NCBI RefSeq assembly: GCF_938045465.1
Contig: NZ_CALIBF010000131.1
Span: 1-9,597, forward strand
From: an uncultured Campylobacter sp.
GTDB taxonomy: Bacteria > Campylobacterota > Campylobacteria > Campylobacterales > Campylobacteraceae
Length of the DNA stretch: 9,597 nt
Direction of reading: 5' to 3'
Below are positions 6,481 to 9,597 of the stretch, in pieces. The position numbers and the translations under genes are program-made. The notes under the pieces were generated by a model. The model saw only the letters and a program-made list of their open reading frames with translations. It searched no databases and was not told the origin of the DNA. Positions within the stretch are counted from its first letter, which is position 1. The number at the start of each line of letters is the position of its first letter.

Positions 6481-7293
6481 TTAGCGCTCGCCAAAAACCA
6501 CTTCATTAAATTTAGCGACGAAGCTTAGCGGATTGACGCTCACGCCGTTGATCGCGATGCCGAAGTGCAGATGCGGGCCGCTGACTCTACCGCTCTCGCC
6601 CGAAAGCGCGATTTCATCGCCTTTGCGAACGTGATCGCCAAGCGCCACTTTGATCTCGCTTAGATGATAGTACTGCGAATAGATGCCGCCGCCGTGATCG
6701 ATCACGACCGAACCGCCGGCATAGTAGCGGTCTTTGGCGATGACTACGACGCCGTCATTGGCGGCGCGCACCGCAGTGCCTACCGCGGCACGATAATCGG
6801 TGCCGCTGTGATAGCTTTTAAGCTCGCCATTAAAGGTGCGAGCATTGCCGAATGCAGAGGTTATTTTGGAGTTTAAAGGCAGCTCAAACGGCGTGGAAAA
6901 AAGATAGCGCGGCGTGGTGATCGCATAGATCGCGTTGGCTTCGTCGAGCTCTTTTTTGATACGCGCGGCGGCTTCTTTAGGTGGTTTAACTTTGCCTGGA
7001 GCGACACTTAGGGCCTCTTTTTTATACTCACCCTTTTTCAAAGCAACGATCTGCTCGTGGCTGCCGCTTTGATCTACTATTCGCAGCGCGAAATCTCCCT
7101 TAGCACGGTAATTCGCTGCTAAAACGGCGATTTTATCGCTAGAATTTGGAGCCATGATGAGAGGAATTTGTTTTGAGCCAAAGCTCAACTCGGTTGTGCT
7201 TTTATCTAATTTTAAGATAATAACGTCACCGTTTACTATGTCTAAAGCGAAAATTTTGATCGCCAAAAGTGCAAAAATAGCTAGAAATTTCAT
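6481..7293 (-). CDS. Periplasmic M23-family metallopeptidase
   Basis: Zinc endopeptidase of the LytM/M23 family, which cuts peptide bridges of peptidoglycan. Length is 270 aa. A signal peptide is clear (MKFLAIFALLAIKIFA, cleavage likely after A17), placing it in the periplasm. Residues 18-100 form a small beta-rich N-terminal domain, followed by a charged helix (~105-120). The catalytic domain spans about 140-260: zinc ligands H162 and D166 in YHSGTDYRAA, catalytic H210 in YYHL, and H241/H243 in GPHLHFG. All active-site residues are present, so it should be active, unlike the degenerate family members that only activate amidases. In Campylobacter and Helicobacter such enzymes shape the helical cell; which paralogue this is cannot be told from sequence alone. 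It starts after GGAAA a few bases upstream and is divergent from the SYLF gene across 105 bp. The RusA-like gene begins one base after its stop. Confidence 0.93.
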   Translation of the reverse strand: MKFLAIFALLAIKIFALDIVNGDVIILKLDKSTTELSFGSKQIPLIMAPNSSDKIAVLAANYRAKGDFALRIVDQSGSHEQIVALKKGEYKKEALSVAPGKVKPPKEAAARIKKELDEANAIYAITTPRYLFSTPFELPLNSKITSAFGNARTFNGELKSYHSGTDYRAAVGTAVRAANDGVVVIAKDRYYAGGSVVIDHGGGIYSQYYHLSEIKVALGDHVRKGDEIALSGESGRVSGPHLHFGIAINGVSVNPLSFVAKFNEVVFGER

Positions 7294-7364
7294 AAATTTT
7301 CCAAAATTCGTTATTTTTCATCAATTTTTTGTTAAAAATTAGCTAAAACAAATGAAATTGCTGT

Positions 7365-7370
7365 TATAAT
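7365..7370 (+). promoter_or_regulatory. Extended -10 promoter for SYLF gene
   Basis: TATAAT at 7365-7370, preceded by TGT (TG-n extended -10), with no clear -35 but T/A-rich runs upstream, the usual form of housekeeping promoters in Campylobacter. The predicted start of transcription is near 7377, about 22 bases before the ATG, leaving room for the AAAGGA ribosome site at 7389-7394. The promoter of the divergent M23 gene must also lie in 7294-7398, but I see no clear -10 for it. Confidence 0.7.
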
Positions 7371-7398
7371 AACGAAAATTCAATTTTAAAAGGATTAA

Positions 7399-8217
7399 AT
7401 GATGAAAAAGTTTTTGCTTCTAGCATCTGTTGCACTTTGCGGTCTTTTGCACGCGGACGTCGTGGCAAATCAAGAGGTTATAGCGGCGACTAACGTCGTT
7501 AGATCTTTCGTAGCGGCTAATAACTTCGGCACCGATGAGCGCTATCTAACCAGCGCCAAAGCCGTCGCAATCCTAACCGACGTAAAACGTTTAGCTGCGG
7601 GCGCATCGCTACAATACGGCGATGGAATTTTTAGCGTCAAAGGCGAGAACGGCGAGTGGAGTTCGCCGATTTTTATCAAATATAAAGGCTACGGCGTGGG
7701 CTTACAAGCAGGCTACGAGACGAGCGACATCGTGATGATCTTTCATACTACGAAGTCATATCAAGACATTTTTACTGGCACAGACACCCTTGAGATCAAT
7801 GTAGGTGCTGCGGCGGGCGGCGTAGGTAGAAGAACAGGTCGCGCAACCGATCTACCTGATATTTCTGCATGGATGGTAAGCCCGGGCGAGCAAACAGGCG
7901 TCTACCTAGGCGTATCGATCGACAACGGCAGAATCACTATCGACGATCAGCTAACTAACGACTTCTACGAGAGAATTTACGACTACGAGGACATCTTAAA
8001 TGACTCTCCACGCGCGAATAAATACGCAAAAAGATGGAAAGAAGTGATGAGGAAGTATTTTACAAACGGCGAGAAATACGGCGCTAGCAGCAGTGCGGCG
8101 ATACCTGTAAATCACGTGCAGAAAAAATATCCGGACGGCAAGCCGATCATCTCAAACCGCTCTCCTAGAACTCACGCTAAGGCTACGCGAAGCAAAAAGG
8201 TTAAAAAAGCAAAATAA
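7399..8217 (+). CDS. SYLF/Ysc84-domain lipid-binding protein
   Basis: Exported protein of the SYLF (Ysc84, formerly DUF500) family, 272 aa. Eukaryotic members bind phosphoinositides; bacterial ones are envelope proteins of unclear role. A signal peptide ends at LLHA (cleavage after A19); the cysteine at 14 does not form a proper lipobox, so a soluble periplasmic or outer-membrane-associated protein is likely. Family motifs appear in order: GYGVGLQAGYETSDIVMIF (98-116), LEINVGAAAGGVGR (131-144), ISAWMVSPGEQTGVYLGVSI (155-174), and N187-D-F-Y. The C-terminal ~35 residues are an unusual basic tail ending SKKVKKAK. AAAGGA at 7389-7394 stands 4 bases before the first ATG and 7 before the second (7402), so the protein may begin at the second Met. 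The gene is monocistronic, with its own promoter and a hairpin after the stop. Confidence 0.9.
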   Translation: MMKKFLLLASVALCGLLHADVVANQEVIAATNVVRSFVAANNFGTDERYLTSAKAVAILTDVKRLAAGASLQYGDGIFSVKGENGEWSSPIFIKYKGYGVGLQAGYETSDIVMIFHTTKSYQDIFTGTDTLEINVGAAAGGVGRRTGRATDLPDISAWMVSPGEQTGVYLGVSIDNGRITIDDQLTNDFYERIYDYEDILNDSPRANKYAKRWKEVMRKYFTNGEKYGASSSAAIPVNHVQKKYPDGKPIISNRSPRTHAKATRSKKVKKAK

Positions 8218-8224
8218 ATTATCG

Positions 8225-8260
8225 AGCCAAGCCCCGCTTATGGGGCTTCTTGCTTTGGCT
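8225..8260 (+). terminator. Hairpin terminator after SYLF gene
   Basis: A perfect 7-bp stem, AAGCCCC (8229-8235) with GGGGCTT (8242-8248), loop GCTTAT. An outer arm, AGCCAA (8225-8230) with TTGGCT (8255-8260), can extend or compete with it. Only short T-runs follow (ttcttgcttt), so it is not a textbook terminator. A second small hairpin, TTGCAT/ATGCAA, follows directly at 8261-8279. The stop codon is 8-10 bases upstream, which supports a role in ending the transcript. Confidence 0.65.
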
Positions 8261-8457
8261 TTGCATTGAGTTTATGCAAGAGCGTTTAGATGTGAAATCG
8301 AAACGTATAGGTTATTTTTTAAGAAAATTTATTGATTCTTTACTAAAATATTTTATTTAATTTTTATGAGTTATTAGATATATAAGGATCGAATAAAATT
8401 TTATGGAATTTAACGAAATTTTTATAAAATTTAATCAGTTTTTTATATTTTTATCAC

Positions 8458-8463
8458 TACAAT
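8458..8463 (+). promoter_or_regulatory. Candidate -10 box of tRNA-Lys
   Basis: TACAAT at 8458-8463 puts the transcript start about 4 bases before the mature tRNA 5' end. Upstream DNA (8320-8455) is nearly all A and T, with regular T-tracts and no recognisable -35, which fits Campylobacter promoters. The whole stretch 8280-8473 contains no gene that I can see. Confidence 0.45.
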
Positions 8464-8473
8464 TATGTTTCTT

Positions 8474-8549
8474 GTCTCGTTAGCTCAGTTGGTAGAGCAT
8501 CTGACTCTTAATCAGGCGGCCGTAGGTTCGAATCCTACACGGGACACCA
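8474..8549 (+). tRNA. tRNA-Lys (anticodon CTT)
   Basis: The cloverleaf can be folded by hand in 76 bases. The acceptor stem is GTCTCGT with ACGGGAC (one T-G pair), the D-arm GCTC/GAGC with loop AGTTGGTA, and the anticodon stem TCTGA/TCAGG with loop CTCTTAA, which gives anticodon CTT at 8507-8509. The T-arm is GTAGG/CCTAC with loop TTCGAAT, the discriminator is A, and CCA is encoded in the gene. It reads AAG lysine codons. A T-run (8554-8559) follows without a hairpin. Confidence 0.95.
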
Positions 8550-8945
8550 ATACTTTTTTACATACAATTATAGAATTTTAATCGGCGATTTTTAATTAAT
8601 ACACCTAAATTTATAATTACGATGCTTTTGTAAATGCAAATTAGGGCCACTCGAAGTAATAAATGACTTTTTCGATAATGTATCCAAGCGATAGAATTCG
8701 ATGCATAGATAAAATTTAATAGTCATAGCTAAAAAGCAAAAAACAATTCTAGCTTTGATACTGTAATAGCTAAATGTCATTCTTACTCTTTAGTAAAATA
8801 GTATTGCTAATTTAACGTCAATACTATTTTACTAGAGTTTGCGCAACATAATATTCCATATAAAGCGCCGCAGTAGGGAGTTTTATCAAAAGCAGCCTTT
8901 ACATTCAGCCGTAACGCCCGAATATAGAAATAAATTATTTAAAAT
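8550..8945. other. AT-rich gap between tRNA-Lys and Wzz gene
   Basis: No gene is supported. A minus-strand frame at 8592-8780 (62 codons) has no ribosome site and no family resemblance. I found no second copy of the tRNA 3' end that would mark an integrated element. The two structured parts are a long inverted repeat (8785-8838) and, next to it, a noticeably GC-richer patch (about 8860-8920) in which one minus-strand frame stays open for over 40 codons without a start codon, ending at 8807-8809. Confidence 0.6.
8785..8838. repeat. Perfect 16-bp inverted repeat with extended arms
   Basis: TAGTAAAATAGTATTG at 8791-8806 and CAATACTATTTTACTA at 8819-8834 are exact reverse complements around a 12-base loop. 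Skipping two bases (TT, 8789-8790), four more pairs form (ACTC 8785-8788 with GAGT 8835-8838). It lies about 110 bp downstream of the Wzz-like gene and could act as a transcription terminator for it, or be the end of a decayed mobile element; there is no long T-run. Confidence 0.7.
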
Positions 8946-9597
8946 TTATCTATTTTCGGAATTGCAGGTTTTAAATTTATCATAAACCAATACTACAAAG
9001 GTAGAAAGCATAAGTCCTATTATTGCAGATATTACTAAAATGATTAGTTTTTTAGGCTTTGCTGGGCGATCAGATAAAACTATATTAGAAATTATATGAG
9101 AAGTTTTAAAATTAAAATCAGAAAGCCTACTTTCTATAATGCTCTTTTTCTTCATTAAATCAGGAATTTGTACTAGAGTTATAGCACTAATTTCGTCACT
9201 TATTTTAGGTATATTGTCGTTTAAAATTTTGTCTTTTATATTCATTAACTCCATCAGTTTTAATTCGCCAGCATCGCTAAGCTTTTCTTTCTTGTTCAGC
9301 ATATCTATTTGATCGTCTATTTTGGCTATCTGAACGCCTTTTAAATATTCTATGCGTTCTTTTAGATTACGAATTTTATTATTTTTTAAATAAGTTATCT
9401 GCGAATCAATACTTATCAATTGTTCACGTAAAACCTTTTTATATTCATCTAAAACTATAGCATCTTCTTCGCTTAAATCTGCTACCATCTCATCTATATG
9501 TTTTTTTAGTAATTCGTTTGATTTGGCAAACGCCGTTATAATAAATATATTGGCGCTATCTTTATCAGCGACGATACTATCAACCATTACGTTCTTG
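8946..9597 (-). CDS. Wzz-like chain-length determinant, 5' end cut off
   Basis: C-terminal part of an inner-membrane polysaccharide co-polymerase of the Wzz type, which sets the length of O-antigen or related surface glycans together with the Wzy polymerase. The visible part opens with a beta-rich stretch (DKDSANIFIITAFAKS), then a long charged helical, probably coiled-coil, region (about 110 residues). A proline-rich PAKPKK follows, then one membrane helix (KLIILVISAIIGLMLS and on) and a short cytoplasmic tail, the normal Wzz end. The first membrane helix is absent, and the frame stays open through the window edge above the Met at 9585-9587, so the gene almost certainly begins outside the window. 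Codon use is strongly A/T-biased compared with the genes at 988-8217, as is common for polysaccharide loci acquired by transfer. Confidence 0.82.
   Translation of the reverse strand, partial: KNVMVDSIVADKDSANIFIITAFAKSNELLKKHIDEMVADLSEEDAIVLDEYKKVLREQLISIDSQITYLKNNKIRNLKERIEYLKGVQIAKIDDQIDMLNKKEKLSDAGELKLMELMNIKDKILNDNIPKISDEISAITLVQIPDLMKKKSIIESRLSDFNFKTSHIISNIVLSDRPAKPKKLIILVISAIIGLMLSTFVVLVYDKFKTCNSENR

Noticed and set aside
8592..8780. Minus-strand 62-codon frame
   Set aside because: No ribosome site, no family resemblance, and random open frames of this length are common in such AT-rich DNA.
8474..8945. Integrated element with attachment site in tRNA-Lys
   Set aside because: I found no second copy of the tRNA 3' end downstream in the window and no integrase gene.

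Overview
The window looks like a chromosomal segment of a Campylobacterota bacterium, most likely a Campylobacter of the higher-GC oral group (C. gracilis is my best guess; no marker here fixes the species). The reasons are: a LysE-family exporter gene directly followed by dapE, a neighbour pair I remember from C. jejuni; AAAGGA-type ribosome binding sites; an extended TATAAT -10 box without a clear -35; a small periplasmic M23 peptidase; and intergenic DNA saturated with AAATTT/GAATTT words. The RAATTY word (R = A/G, Y = C/T) is the site methylated by CtsM in C. jejuni, where the mark controls DNA uptake.

Layout. Positions 1-987 are repeat-rich DNA without a convincing gene: a 28-bp direct repeat, a degenerate array of about 38-bp units, and three 26-27 bp units just before the first gene. 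988-2778 (+) is a two-gene operon, a LysE-family exporter then dapE (lysine and meso-diaminopimelate synthesis). 2779-3846 is another gene-free, RAATTY-dense stretch. 3847-7293 (-) holds, in transcription order, an M23 metallopeptidase (6481-7293), a 641-codon gene starting one base after its stop (4554-6479), and a methylated-DNA-protein cysteine methyltransferase (3847-4410). 7399-8217 (+) is a divergently transcribed SYLF/Ysc84 lipid-binding protein with a promoter and terminator-like hairpin. 8474-8549 (+) is tRNA-Lys(CTT). From about 8285 on the DNA is much richer in A+T. It ends in a minus-strand Wzz-like chain-length regulator cut by the window edge (8946-9597), which suggests the border of a surface-polysaccharide locus.

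How the genes relate: DapE makes the diaminopimelate precursor of lysine and peptidoglycan, the LysE-type protein could export amino acids of that pathway, and the M23 enzyme probably trims DAP-crosslinked peptidoglycan.

The most unusual item is the 641-aa protein. Its C-terminal ~150 residues match the RusA Holliday-junction-resolvase pattern. Its middle ~390 residues are a low-complexity N/S/F/A/Q/E linker encoded by RAATTY-dense DNA closely resembling the neighbouring intergenic repeats. By hand count RAATTY occurs about 23-24 times in each of the linker core (5220-6000) and the leading spacer (1-870), but only 2-5 times in each conserved gene. The linker seems to have grown by the same process that fills the spacers.
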